A stretch of 28,788 nt of DNA from JAGTRP01 sp035255045 (GTDB lineage: Bacteria > Pseudomonadota > Gammaproteobacteria > Burkholderiales > Rhodocyclaceae): the NCBI GenBank assembly GCA_035255045.1, contig DATFAA010000067.1, positions 1 to 28,788 on the forward strand, written 5' to 3'. Below are positions 15,133 through 22,699 of this stretch, piece after piece. The stretch's first letter is position 1, and each line of letters opens with the position of its first letter. The notes below the pieces were generated by a model, which ran no database searches, was not told where the DNA came from, and was given only the letters and a program-made list of their open reading frames with translations. The position numbers and the translations under genes are program-made.

Positions 15133-15905
15133 TCCAGTTCGACTGCATCACGATTTTCCCGGAGATGTTCGCGGCAGTTGCCCAATGCGGCATTACGCGG
15201 CGGGCGCTGGAGGAGGGACGCTGGGGCTGGCAAGGCTGGAATCCTCGGGATTTCGCCGAGAACGCCTGGCGGACCGTGGACGACCGGCCCTACGGCGGCG
15301 GTCCCGGCATGGTGATGCAGCCGGGCCCCCTGGAAAAGGCCATTGCCGCCGCCAAGGCGCGGCAGCAGGCAGCCGGGACGGCGAAGAGCCGGGTGGTCTA
15401 TATGTCGCCCCAGGGTGCGCCGCTCACCCATGATCGGGTGATGCAGCTGGCGACCGGAGAAGAAGGGCTGGTTCTTCTCTGCGGCCGCTACGAAGGAGTC
15501 GACGAGCGGGTGATCGAGCGCTGTGTCGATGAAGAAATCTCGATCGGGGATTTTGTCCTCTCCGGTGGCGAGTTGCCCGCCATGGTGTTGATCGACGCCA
15601 TCGTGCGGCAGCTGCCGGGGGTGCTGAACGACGCCGCTTCGGCGGTGGAGGACTCGTTCGTGGCGGGCCTGCTGGATTGCCCCCACTACACCCGGCCCGA
15701 GGTGTACGAGGGCCAGGGGGTGCCGGAAGTGCTGTTGTCCGGCAACCATGAAAGAATTCGCCGCTGGCGGCTCAAGCAGTCGCTGGCGCGGACCCGGAAG
15801 CGCCGTCCGGATTTGCTGGCGCACCGTGCCTTGAGCACGGAGGAAGCGCAACTCCTTGCCGAGCTCGATAAGGAAAGCCCGGGAGAGGAGCAATGCGGTG
15901 AGTAA
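15129..15905 (+). CDS. trmD: tRNA (guanine37-N1)-methyltransferase
   Basis: This 258-residue SPOUT-class enzyme methylates G37 next to the anticodon using S-adenosylmethionine, preventing +1 frameshifts. Visible family segments are DDRPYGGGPGMVM (51-63), the knot sequence LLCGRYEGVDERV (117-129), EISIGDFVLSGGELPA (136-151), and VEDSF containing Asp175, which aligns with the catalytic Asp169 of E. coli TrmD. LLDCPHYTRP follows. Translation starts at GTG 15129, overlapping the rimM stop by 4 bases and indicating coupling. The C-terminal domain ends without unusual additions. rplS follows after 23 bases. Confidence 0.98.
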   Translation: MIQFDCITIFPEMFAAVAQCGITRRALEEGRWGWQGWNPRDFAENAWRTVDDRPYGGGPGMVMQPGPLEKAIAAAKARQQAAGTAKSRVVYMSPQGAPLTHDRVMQLATGEEGLVLLCGRYEGVDERVIERCVDEEISIGDFVLSGGELPAMVLIDAIVRQLPGVLNDAASAVEDSFVAGLLDCPHYTRPEVYEGQGVPEVLLSGNHERIRRWRLKQSLARTRKRRPDLLAHRALSTEEAQLLAELDKESPGEEQCGE

Positions 15906-15928
15906 TATTTGAAATTTAAGGATCTCAC

Positions 15929-16294
15929 ATGAACCTGATTCAACAACTCGAGCAAGAAGAAATCGCCCGCCTGGGCAAGACCATTCCCCCCTTCGCACCC
16001 GGCGATACCGTCGTCGTCCAGGTGAAGGTCAAGGAAGGCAACCGCGAGCGTCTGCAGGCCTACGAAGGCGTCGTGATCGCCAAGCGCAACCGTGGTCTGA
16101 ACTCGGCTTTCACCGTTCGCAAGATCTCTTCCGGCGAAGGCGTCGAGCGTACTTTCCAGACCTACTCCCCGCTGGTTGCCACCATCGAAGTGAAGCGCCG
16201 CGGTGACGTCCGTCGCGCCAAGCTGTACTACCTGCGCCAGCGTTCCGGCAAGTCCGCCCGTATCAAGGAAAAGCTCGAGCGCAAGGCCGGCTGA
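15929..16294 (+). CDS. rplS: 50S ribosomal protein L19
   Basis: This 121-residue basic protein sits at the 30S-50S interface. Typical segments are IPPFAPGDTVVVQVKVKEGNRER, the sequence AYEGVVIAKRNRGLNSAFTVRKIS, and the ending YYLRQRSGKSARIKEKL. AAGGA lies at about 15919-15923 before the ATG. It is the last gene of the operon and is followed by a strong terminator shared with the convergent folE2 operon. Confidence 0.99.
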   Translation: MNLIQQLEQEEIARLGKTIPPFAPGDTVVVQVKVKEGNRERLQAYEGVVIAKRNRGLNSAFTVRKISSGEGVERTFQTYSPLVATIEVKRRGDVRRAKLYYLRQRSGKSARIKEKLERKAG

Positions 16295-16315
16295 ACTCTG
16301 CCTTGTGTGGAATAG

Positions 16316-16341
16316 AAAAGGGCGCCGATGGCGCCCTTTTT
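16316..16341. terminator. Bidirectional terminator between rplS and folE2
   Basis: Eleven perfect pairs, AAAAGGGCGCC (16316-16326) and GGCGCCCTTTT (16330-16340), surround a 3-base GAT loop. T-runs flank the GC stem on both strands, so it can end both the rplS operon (+) and the folE2 operon (-). Confidence 0.92.
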
Positions 16342-16363
16342 CATTTGGCTGGAGCCCCCGGGC

Positions 16364-17182
16364 TTACGGGTGCTGGCCTTCGCTCTTCTTGTCCCGCTCG
16401 ATCAGCGCGTAGGCCGAATGGTTGTGGATGGACTCGAAATTCTCGGATTCCACCACGTAGGCGTCGATGCGGAGCTCGGCGTTGAGGCGGGCGGCGACGT
16501 CGCGCACCATGTCCTCGACGAACTTCGGGTTGTCGTAGGCCCGCTCGGTGACGAACTTCTCGTCGGGACGCTTCAGGAGGCCGTAGAGCTCGCAGGAAGC
16601 CTCCCTCTCCACCAGCTGGACCAGTTCCTCGATCCACACGAACTGGTTGGTGCGGGCTTCGACGGTGACGTGGGAGCGCTGGTTATGGGCGCCGCGCTCG
16701 GAAATCTTCTTGGAACAGGGGCAGAGGCTGGTCACCGGCACCACCACCTTCACCGAGGTGGAGATTTCCCCGTGGCAGATGTCGCCCATGAAGGTGACGT
16801 CGTAGTCCATCAGGCTCTGGACGCCGGACACCGGGGCGGTCTTGTTGATGAAGTAGGGGAAGTTCATCTCGATGTGGCCGGTCTCGGCCTCGAGGCGCTC
16901 CACCATCTCCTTCAACATGATGGGGAAGCTCTCCACCGAAATCTCCCGTTCGTGGCTGTTGAGGATCTCGACGAAGCGGGACATGTGGGTGCCCTTGAAA
17001 TTGTGGGGCAGGCCGACATACATGTTGAAGACGGCGATGGTGTGCTGGACGCCGCTCGACTTGTCCCGGACCTTCACGGGGTGGCGGATGGACTTGATGC
17101 CCACCTTGTTGATGGCGAGCTGGCGGGTATCGGCGGAGCTTTGGACGTCCGGGATGGCGGAGTGGGACTGGGGTGCGGTCAT
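16364..17182 (-). CDS. folE2: GTP cyclohydrolase FolE2 (type IB)
   Basis: The enzyme turns GTP into dihydroneopterin triphosphate, the first step of folate synthesis and also the entry to queuosine. It has 272 residues. Family landmarks are the early VGIKSIRHPV, the middle VVVPVTSLCPCSKKISERGAHNQRS (Cys154 is probably the conserved metal-binding cysteine), and the end NFESIHNHSAYA. FolE2 can use metals other than zinc, unlike FolE1. The start ATG 17182 follows the dxs stop by 4 bases and has GGAAAATGAG just before it inside dxs. An upstream ATG at 17197 lacks a ribosome site. This is the last gene of the xseB-ispA-dxs unit. Confidence 0.96.
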   Translation of the reverse strand: MTAPQSHSAIPDVQSSADTRQLAINKVGIKSIRHPVKVRDKSSGVQHTIAVFNMYVGLPHNFKGTHMSRFVEILNSHEREISVESFPIMLKEMVERLEAETGHIEMNFPYFINKTAPVSGVQSLMDYDVTFMGDICHGEISTSVKVVVPVTSLCPCSKKISERGAHNQRSHVTVEARTNQFVWIEELVQLVEREASCELYGLLKRPDEKFVTERAYDNPKFVEDMVRDVAARLNAELRIDAYVVESENFESIHNHSAYALIERDKKSEGQHP

Positions 17183-17186
17183 GTTC

Positions 17187-19046
17187 TCATTTTCCATTGG
17201 CTTGGCGCGCCCGAACGGCGCGGACGATGCCATCTTTGTCGAGGCCGAGTTCGGCAAGCAGCTGCCCTTGTTCGCCATGATCGATGAAGCGATCAGGCAA
17301 GCCCAGACGCAGTAACGGCACGCTCAGGCGATGCTCTTCTATGACGCGTTCAACCTCCGTCCCGGCCCCCCCAATGACGGCGTTTTCTTCGACACTGACC
17401 AGGAGCGAATGGTTCCCGGCCAACTGCTGAATAATACCGGCATCGATCGGCTTGACAAATCTCATATTGACGACGGTCGCGTCCAACTCCTCGCCGGCAG
17501 CCAGGGCGGCGGGGACCAGGCTGCCGAAGGCGAGCAGGGCCACCCCCTTGCCTTCCCGCAGGACCTTGCCCTTGCCGACGGGCAGGACGTCGAGGTCCAT
17601 GCCCGGCACCGTGCCGGTGCCGCCGCCGCGCGGGTAGCGGACGGCGCTGGGGCAGTCGAGGCGGAAGGCGGTGGATAGCATCTGCCGGCACTCGGCCTCG
17701 TCGGCCGGGGCCATGATCACCATGTTGGGGATGCAGGCCAGGTAGGAGATGTCGAAGGTGCCGTGGTGGGTGGGGCCATCGGCGCCCACCAGGCCGCCCC
17801 GGTCGATGGCGAATACCACCGGCAGGTTCTGCAGGGCGACGTCGTGGACCAGCTGGTCGTAGGCCCGCTGCAGGAAGGTGGAATAGATGGCCACCACCGG
17901 CTTCAGGCCCTCGCAGGCCAGGCCGGCGGCGAAGGTGACGGCGTGCTGCTCGGCGATGCCGACATCGTAGTAGCGGCCAGGGTATTCGCTGGCAAAGCGC
18001 ACCAGGCCGGAGCCCTCCCGCATGGCCGGGGTGATGCCCACCAGGCGGGGGTCGGCGGCGGCCATGTCGCACAGCCAGTCGCCGAAAACCTGGGTGTAGG
18101 TGAGCTTGCCGCTCCCCTTGCCGGTCTGGATGCCCTCTTCGGGCTGGAACTTGGAGACGCCGTGGTAAAGGACCGGGTCGGCCTCCGCCAGCTTGTAGCC
18201 CTGGCCCTTGCGGGTGATGACGTGGAGGAACTGGGGGCCCTTGAGCTTTTTGAGGTTCTCCAGGGTGGGCACCAGGGCGTCCAGGTCGTGGCCGTCGATG
18301 GGGCCGATGTAGTTGAAGCCGAATTCCTCGAACAGGGTGCCCGGGGCGATCATGCCCTTGACGTGCTCCTCCGCCCGCCGCGCCAGTTCCAGCAGGGGCG
18401 GGGCGAATTCCAGCATCTTCTCGGCCCCCTTGCGGGCGGCGTTGTAGGTGCGGCCCGACAGCAGGCGGGCCAGGTACTTGTTCAGCGCCCCCACCGGCGG
18501 CGAAATGGACATGTCGTTGTCGTTGAGGATGACGAGCATGTCGGCATCGGCGACGCCGGCGTTGTTGAGGGCCTCGAAGGCCATGCCGGCGGACATGGCG
18601 CCGTCGCCGATGACCGCCACCACCCGGCGGCTCTCGCCCTTCTGCTTGGCGGCCAGGGCCATGCCGAGGGCGGCCGAGATCGAGGTAGAGGAATGGCCGA
18701 CGCCGAAGGTGTCGTATTCGCTCTCGGCCCGCTTGGGAAAGCCGGAGATGCCGCCGTGCATGCGCAGCCCGGCCATGCCCTGGCGGCGGCCGGTGAGGAT
18801 CTTGTGGGCATAGCACTGGTGGCCCACGTCCCACACCAGGCGGTCATGGGGCGTGTCGTAGACGTAGTGCAGAGCGATGGTCAGCTCGACGGTGCCCAGG
18901 TTGGAGGACAGGTGGCCGCCGGTCTTCGACACCGAGTCGATGAGGAAGCTGCGCATCTCGTCGGCCAGCCGGGACAGGTCCCGCCGGTCCAGGCGGCGCA
19001 GGTCGCAGGGATCGTTGATGGTTTCGAGGATATCTTTGCAGGGCAT
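17187..19046 (-). CDS. dxs: 1-deoxy-D-xylulose-5-phosphate synthase
   Basis: This 619-residue thiamine-diphosphate enzyme condenses pyruvate and glyceraldehyde 3-phosphate, the entry step of the methylerythritol phosphate route to isoprenoids. Visible parts are GGHLSSNLG with His45, VWDVGHQCYAHKILTGR, the cofactor motif GDGAMSAGMAFEALNNAG (147-164) ending in LNDNDMS (174-180), and the central VGIAEQHAVTFAAG with the catalytic glutamate. The transketolase C-terminal domain follows. The length is normal and no motif is missing. The gene begins 2 bases after the ispA stop and ends 4 bases before folE2 starts. Confidence 0.98.
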   Translation of the reverse strand: MPCKDILETINDPCDLRRLDRRDLSRLADEMRSFLIDSVSKTGGHLSSNLGTVELTIALHYVYDTPHDRLVWDVGHQCYAHKILTGRRQGMAGLRMHGGISGFPKRAESEYDTFGVGHSSTSISAALGMALAAKQKGESRRVVAVIGDGAMSAGMAFEALNNAGVADADMLVILNDNDMSISPPVGALNKYLARLLSGRTYNAARKGAEKMLEFAPPLLELARRAEEHVKGMIAPGTLFEEFGFNYIGPIDGHDLDALVPTLENLKKLKGPQFLHVITRKGQGYKLAEADPVLYHGVSKFQPEEGIQTGKGSGKLTYTQVFGDWLCDMAAADPRLVGITPAMREGSGLVRFASEYPGRYYDVGIAEQHAVTFAAGLACEGLKPVVAIYSTFLQRAYDQLVHDVALQNLPVVFAIDRGGLVGADGPTHHGTFDISYLACIPNMVIMAPADEAECRQMLSTAFRLDCPSAVRYPRGGGTGTVPGMDLDVLPVGKGKVLREGKGVALLAFGSLVPAALAAGEELDATVVNMRFVKPIDAGIIQQLAGNHSLLVSVEENAVIGGAGTEVERVIEEHRLSVPLLRLGLPDRFIDHGEQGQLLAELGLDKDGIVRAVRARQANGK

Positions 19047-19048
19047 CG

Positions 19049-19942
19049 TCAGAATTGCCGATGGCAGATGAAATCGGCCAGTTCATGGAGGCGCCGGCCC
19101 CGGTCGCCGAAGCAGGCGAGGGCGGCGAGGGCGTCGGCCCGCAGCTCTTCGGCGTAGGCCTTGGCGTCGGCCAGGCCGAGGAGGCTGACATAGGTGGGCT
19201 TGTCCGCCGCCTCGTCCTTGCCGGCGGTCTTGCCGAGGGTGGCGGTGCTGGCGGTGCAGTCGAGGATGTCGTCCACCACCTGGAAGAGCAGCCCGGCCCG
19301 CTTGGCGAAGCGGTCCAGGTTGTCCCGCTCGGCGGCGGCCAGGGGCTTGCCGGCGAGGGCACCGAGGAGAACGGCGGCCCGGATCAGGGCGCCGGTCTTG
19401 AGGGCGTGCATCAGTTCGAGTTCGGGCTGCTCGAGGTTCTTGCCCACCGACTCCAGGTCGATGGCCTGGCCTCCGGCCATGCCCCTGGAGCCGCTGGCCT
19501 GGGCCAGGAGGCCCACCATCTCGAGCTGCTGGGCCGGGTCGCAGATCGGCTTGCGGCCGAGCAGCTCGAAGGCCAGGGTCTGCAGGCTGTCGCCCACCAG
19601 GAGGGCGGTGGGTTCGTCGTATTCGACATGGCAGGTGGGACGGCCGCGGCGCAGCACGTCGTCGTCCATGCAGGGCAGGTCGTCGTGCACCAGGGAATAG
19701 GCATGGATCATTTCCACGGCGCAGGCGACGATTTCCAGCTTATCCGGGGCGGCGCCGGTGATCTCGCCGGCGGCGAAGGCCAGCAGCGGGCGCACCCGCT
19801 TGCCGCCGCCCAGGGTGGCGTAGCGCATGGCGGCGTGGAGGCGGCCGGGGATGCAGTCGGGGCCGGGCAGGAAGCGGGCGAGGGCAGCCTCCACCTGGGC
19901 CTGGACGGCAGCCATCCAGGCCGTGAACTCGGACTGGCTCAT
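19049..19942 (-). CDS. ispA: Farnesyl diphosphate synthase (short-chain polyprenyl synthase)
   Basis: This enzyme adds isopentenyl units to dimethylallyl/geranyl diphosphate to give farnesyl diphosphate. The 297 residues fit IspA. The first aspartate-rich motif is HDDLPCMDDD (86-95) and the second VDDILD (223-228). GGGKRVRPLL (45-54) and KTGALIRAA are also diagnostic. The open frame extends far upstream, but ATG 19942 gives the usual N-terminus and overlaps the xseB stop in ATGA, showing translational coupling. The product-length assignment is by overall similarity to IspA. A geranylgeranyl synthase cannot be fully excluded from sequence alone. Confidence 0.95.
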   Translation of the reverse strand: MSQSEFTAWMAAVQAQVEAALARFLPGPDCIPGRLHAAMRYATLGGGKRVRPLLAFAAGEITGAAPDKLEIVACAVEMIHAYSLVHDDLPCMDDDVLRRGRPTCHVEYDEPTALLVGDSLQTLAFELLGRKPICDPAQQLEMVGLLAQASGSRGMAGGQAIDLESVGKNLEQPELELMHALKTGALIRAAVLLGALAGKPLAAAERDNLDRFAKRAGLLFQVVDDILDCTASTATLGKTAGKDEAADKPTYVSLLGLADAKAYAEELRADALAALACFGDRGRRLHELADFICHRQF

Positions 19943-20178
19943 GAGTCCTCCCGGCCGCTGGGGGTGAAGTTCTTCACCTCCCCGTTTTCCAGGATGCGGA
20001 TTTGCTGCTCGGCGTCGGTAAGCTGCTGCTGGCAATGCTTCAGGAGGACCATGCCGCGGCGGTAGGCGGCGATGGATTCTTCGAGCTCCAGCTTGCCGCC
20101 TTCCATGCTCTGGACAATGGCTTCGAGTTCGGCGAGAGCCGCTTCGAATTTCATGTCGGCGATGGGGGATTGATCCAT
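19939..20178 (-). CDS. xseB: Exodeoxyribonuclease VII small subunit
   Basis: This 79-residue protein is the small subunit that binds XseA to form the single-strand exonuclease VII. The helical pattern FEAALAELEAIVQSMEGGKLELEESIAAYRRGMVLLKHCQ is the classic XseB signature. It heads the xseB-ispA-dxs-folE2 unit and overlaps ispA by 4 bases. The large subunit XseA is not in this window. Translation starts at ATG 20178 (MDQSP). The ribosome site is weak (GGA about ten bases upstream). Confidence 0.96.
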   Translation of the reverse strand: MDQSPIADMKFEAALAELEAIVQSMEGGKLELEESIAAYRRGMVLLKHCQQQLTDAEQQIRILENGEVKNFTPSGREDS

Positions 20179-20203
20179 GTGACCGGGTCCGGTGAAACGT
20201 AGA

Positions 20204-20233
20204 AAAATACCTTACCAGGGGGCTTTTGGTCAA
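20204..20233 (-). promoter_or_regulatory. Promoter of the xseB-ispA-dxs-folE2 operon
   Basis: Read on the minus strand, TTGACC (20233-20228, five of six) is followed by an 18-bp spacer and TATTTT (20209-20204, four of six). Transcription would begin near 20197, about 19 bases before the xseB ATG. The -35 overlaps TTGGTC (20226-20231) on the opposite strand, which could serve the divergent Rieske gene together with TAGAAT at 20247-20252. Confidence 0.5.
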
Positions 20234-20287
20234 ATTGCGGGAAGGCTAGAATGTTCCGTTTTTTCCCTGTTTTGTTGGAGGTATGGC

Positions 20288-21400
20288 ATGTCCAACCTTG
20301 CCGCCCTGTCCAAGCTCACCCCGGGGGTTTCCCAATTGCCGGTGGACTGGTATTTCGACGAGAAAATCTTCGAGCTGGAGAAAAAGCTCATTTTCGACGC
20401 CGGTCCGGGCTACGTGGGGCATCAGCGCATGGTGCCGGAGGCAGGGGATTACCGTTCCCTGGAGTGGCTGGACCACGGCCGCCTGCTGCTGAACGGCGGC
20501 GACCGGGACAACTGGCTGATGTCCAACATCTGCCGGCATCGCCAGGCCATCATGCTGCAGGGATCCGGGCGGCTCAACGGCAACATCGTCTGCCCCATCC
20601 ACCGCTGGACCTACGACACCGAGGGCCAGCTCATCGGGACGCCCCATTTTCCCCAGAATCCCTGCCTCAACCTGGACAAGCTGCCCCTGGAGAACTGGAA
20701 CGGCCTGCTCTTCAAGGGCCCGCGCTCGGCGGCCGCCGATCTTAAGGACATGAAAGTGGCGGGCGAGTTCGACTTTTCCGGCTACAAGCTCGACCACGTG
20801 GAGATGCACCAGTGTAATTACAACTGGAAGACCTTCATCGAGGTGTACCTGGAGGACTACCACGTTGTGCCCTTCCACCCCGGCCTAGGCAATTTCGTCA
20901 CCTGCGACGACCTCACCTGGCAGTTCGGCGACTGGTACTCGGTCCAGAAGGTCGGCATCACCTCCCTCCTCAAGGAAGGCTCTCCGGTCTACGGGCGCTG
21001 GCAGAAGGCGGTGCGGGAGTACTACGCCGCCATCGGCGAGCAGCCCCGCCAGGGCGCCGTCTGGCTCACCTACTACCCCAACATCATGGTCGAGTGGTAC
21101 CCCCATGTGCTGGTAGTGTCCACCCTGGTTCCCCAGGATGTGGACCGCACCATGAACGTGGTGGAGTTCTACTACCCGGAGGAAATCGTGGACTTCGAGC
21201 GGGAATTCATCGAAGCCGAGCGTGCCGCCTACATGGAGACCGCCATCGAGGACGACGACATCGGCGAACGCATGGACCGCGGCCGCCGGGCCCTCCTCAA
21301 GGAAGGGCGCAACGAGGTCGGCCCCTACCAGAGCCCGATGGAGGACGGCATGCAGCACTTCCACGAGTTCTACCGGCGGATCATGGGGCCCCATCTCTGA
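20288..21400 (+). CDS. Rieske non-haem iron oxygenase, alpha-subunit type, substrate unknown
   Basis: This 370-residue protein has an N-terminal Rieske [2Fe-2S] domain with C82-x-H84 and C102-x2-H105 (spacing normal for oxygenases). Its C-terminal domain has an iron site in NWKTFIEVYLEDYHVVPFH: His192 and His197 are the likely ligands, and Glu189 occupies the position of the bridging aspartate of naphthalene dioxygenase-type enzymes. Glutamate here is also seen in carnitine/choline-type oxygenases such as CntA. No beta subunit, ferredoxin or reductase gene is nearby, so electron donors must come from elsewhere. The start has GGAGG at 20277-20281, six bases before ATG. The gene is divergent from the isoprenoid operon. 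The substrate cannot be predicted. Confidence 0.88.
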   Translation: MSNLAALSKLTPGVSQLPVDWYFDEKIFELEKKLIFDAGPGYVGHQRMVPEAGDYRSLEWLDHGRLLLNGGDRDNWLMSNICRHRQAIMLQGSGRLNGNIVCPIHRWTYDTEGQLIGTPHFPQNPCLNLDKLPLENWNGLLFKGPRSAAADLKDMKVAGEFDFSGYKLDHVEMHQCNYNWKTFIEVYLEDYHVVPFHPGLGNFVTCDDLTWQFGDWYSVQKVGITSLLKEGSPVYGRWQKAVREYYAAIGEQPRQGAVWLTYYPNIMVEWYPHVLVVSTLVPQDVDRTMNVVEFYYPEEIVDFEREFIEAERAAYMETAIEDDDIGERMDRGRRALLKEGRNEVGPYQSPMEDGMQHFHEFYRRIMGPHL

Positions 21401-21420
21401 TCCCGCCGATGCATCAGCCG

Positions 21421-21451
21421 AGGGCGCCGGGTTAGAATCCGGCGCCCTTTT
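21421..21451 (+). terminator. Rho-independent terminator of the Rieske gene
   Basis: Ten perfect pairs, AGGGCGCCGG (21421-21430) and CCGGCGCCCT (21439-21448), enclose an 8-base loop and run into TTTT (21448-21451). It lies 20 bases after the Rieske stop and ends 15 bases before the EamA start. Confidence 0.9.
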
Positions 21452-21466
21452 CATTCGAAGTCCCTT

Positions 21467-22318
21467 ATGCAATCCCTCTGGATGGTCGTCGCCAGTCTCC
21501 TCTTCGCCTGCATGGGGGTCTGCGTCAAACTGGCCGCCGCCACCCATTCGGCGGTGGAGATCGTCTTCTACCGCAGCTTCATCTCCCTAGTGCTGATGTT
21601 CGCCCTGGTCCGTCTGCGCGGCGTGCCGCTGGCCACGCCCCACTGGCGCTGGCAGGTGAGCCGCGGCCTGGTGGGCTTCGTGGCCCTGTTCTCCTATTTC
21701 TACGCCATCACCCTGCTGCCCCTGGCGACGGCGGTGACGCTGAATTACACCTCGGCCATCTTCCTCGCCATCTACCTGGCCCTGGCCGGCTGGCGGCTGT
21801 CCAGCGGCATGCTGGCGGCCCTCACCGTCGGCCTGGTCGGGGTGGCGCTCCTCCTGCAGCCCACCTTCCACGCCGACCTGCTGTTCGGCGGGTTGGTGGG
21901 CCTGGCTTCCGGCAGCCTGGCGGGTATGGCCTACTTCAGCGTCCGCGAACTGGGGGCCCGGGGCGAGCCGGAAACCCGCACCGTCTTCTACTTCTCCCTG
22001 GTCTCCTCCATCGGCGCCGGCCTCGGGCTGGCCTTTTCGGACCTGCACCCGGTGGACTGGCGGAGCGGCGGGCTGCTGCTGAGCGTGGCGGCCTTCGCCA
22101 CCGCCGCCCAGCTCGCCATGACCCGGGCCTACGCCCGGGGGCGGACCCTGATGTCGGCCGCCCTGGGGTACAGCACGGTGGTGTTTTCCAGCCTCTTCGG
22201 CCTGGCTTTCTGGGGCGAGGTCCTGCCGACTTCGGCCTGGGCAGCCATCGGGCTCATCGTCCTGTCGGGCGTCGGAGCCACGCATTTTTCGCGCGCTGCC
22301 CCAGTGGAACAGGATTAA
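21467..22318 (+). CDS. EamA/DMT-superfamily membrane transporter
   Basis: This 283-residue protein has about ten hydrophobic helices in two repeated halves, the EamA (drug/metabolite transporter) fold. The N-terminal half shows ...FYRSFISLVLM...  and ...FYAITLLPLATAVTLNYTSAIFLAI, and the second half shows ...QLAMTRAYARGRTLMSAALGYSTVVFSSLFGLAFWGE, both characteristic. The substrate is unknown, and family members export amino acids, nucleosides or other small metabolites. It begins shortly after a terminator, so it should have its own promoter, but I cannot find a convincing one. The STAS-domain gene follows after 30 bases. Confidence 0.9.
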   Translation: MQSLWMVVASLLFACMGVCVKLAAATHSAVEIVFYRSFISLVLMFALVRLRGVPLATPHWRWQVSRGLVGFVALFSYFYAITLLPLATAVTLNYTSAIFLAIYLALAGWRLSSGMLAALTVGLVGVALLLQPTFHADLLFGGLVGLASGSLAGMAYFSVRELGARGEPETRTVFYFSLVSSIGAGLGLAFSDLHPVDWRSGGLLLSVAAFATAAQLAMTRAYARGRTLMSAALGYSTVVFSSLFGLAFWGEVLPTSAWAAIGLIVLSGVGATHFSRAAPVEQD

Positions 22319-22348
22319 ACTGGCAGCAAACAACACGGGAGCTACACC

Positions 22349-22699
22349 ATGATCGTTACCGACCAGCAACCCGGCCGCGTCAGCGTGACCGTCTTCGGCG
22401 AGTTCTCCCTCGCCGATTACCGGGAATTCGAGGAAGCCGTCAATTACCAGCTCAAATTCGAGGGTGCCGTCGATCTGCTGCTTGACCTGCGCCAGATGGC
22501 CGATTTCACCCTCGACGTGGCGTGGGAGGACATCAAGTTCTCGCGCCAGCACGCCAATGACTTCAAGCGCATCGCGGTGATCACCGACAGCCAGTGGGTG
22601 ACCTGGAGCGCCTGGCTGTCCCAGGTCTTCGTCGAGGCCGATATCGAAGTCTTCGCCGACGCCGACGAAGCCAAGGCCTGGCTGGAATCCGAGGCGTGA
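22349..22699 (+). CDS. SpoIIAA-like STAS/SEC14-fold protein
   Basis: This small cytoplasmic protein has 116 residues. The alternating strands and helices and the pattern F...AVNYQLKFEGAVDLLLDLRQM...AWEDIKFSRQHANDFKRIAVITDSQW match the SpoIIAA-like family (SEC14/CRAL-TRIO-type STAS fold), in which a lipid- or nucleotide-binding role has been suggested but not settled. There is no serine phosphorylation motif typical of true anti-anti-sigma factors. GGGAG at 22336-22340 precedes the ATG. The stop overlaps the GTG start of the sulfurtransferase (GTGA at 22696-22699), so the two are translated together. Confidence 0.82.
   Translation: MIVTDQQPGRVSVTVFGEFSLADYREFEEAVNYQLKFEGAVDLLLDLRQMADFTLDVAWEDIKFSRQHANDFKRIAVITDSQWVTWSAWLSQVFVEADIEVFADADEAKAWLESEA

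Noticed and set aside
21433..21438. TAGAAT in the terminator loop as a -10 for the EamA gene
   Set aside because: No -35-like sequence is found 15-19 bp upstream, and transcription would start inside the terminator stem.
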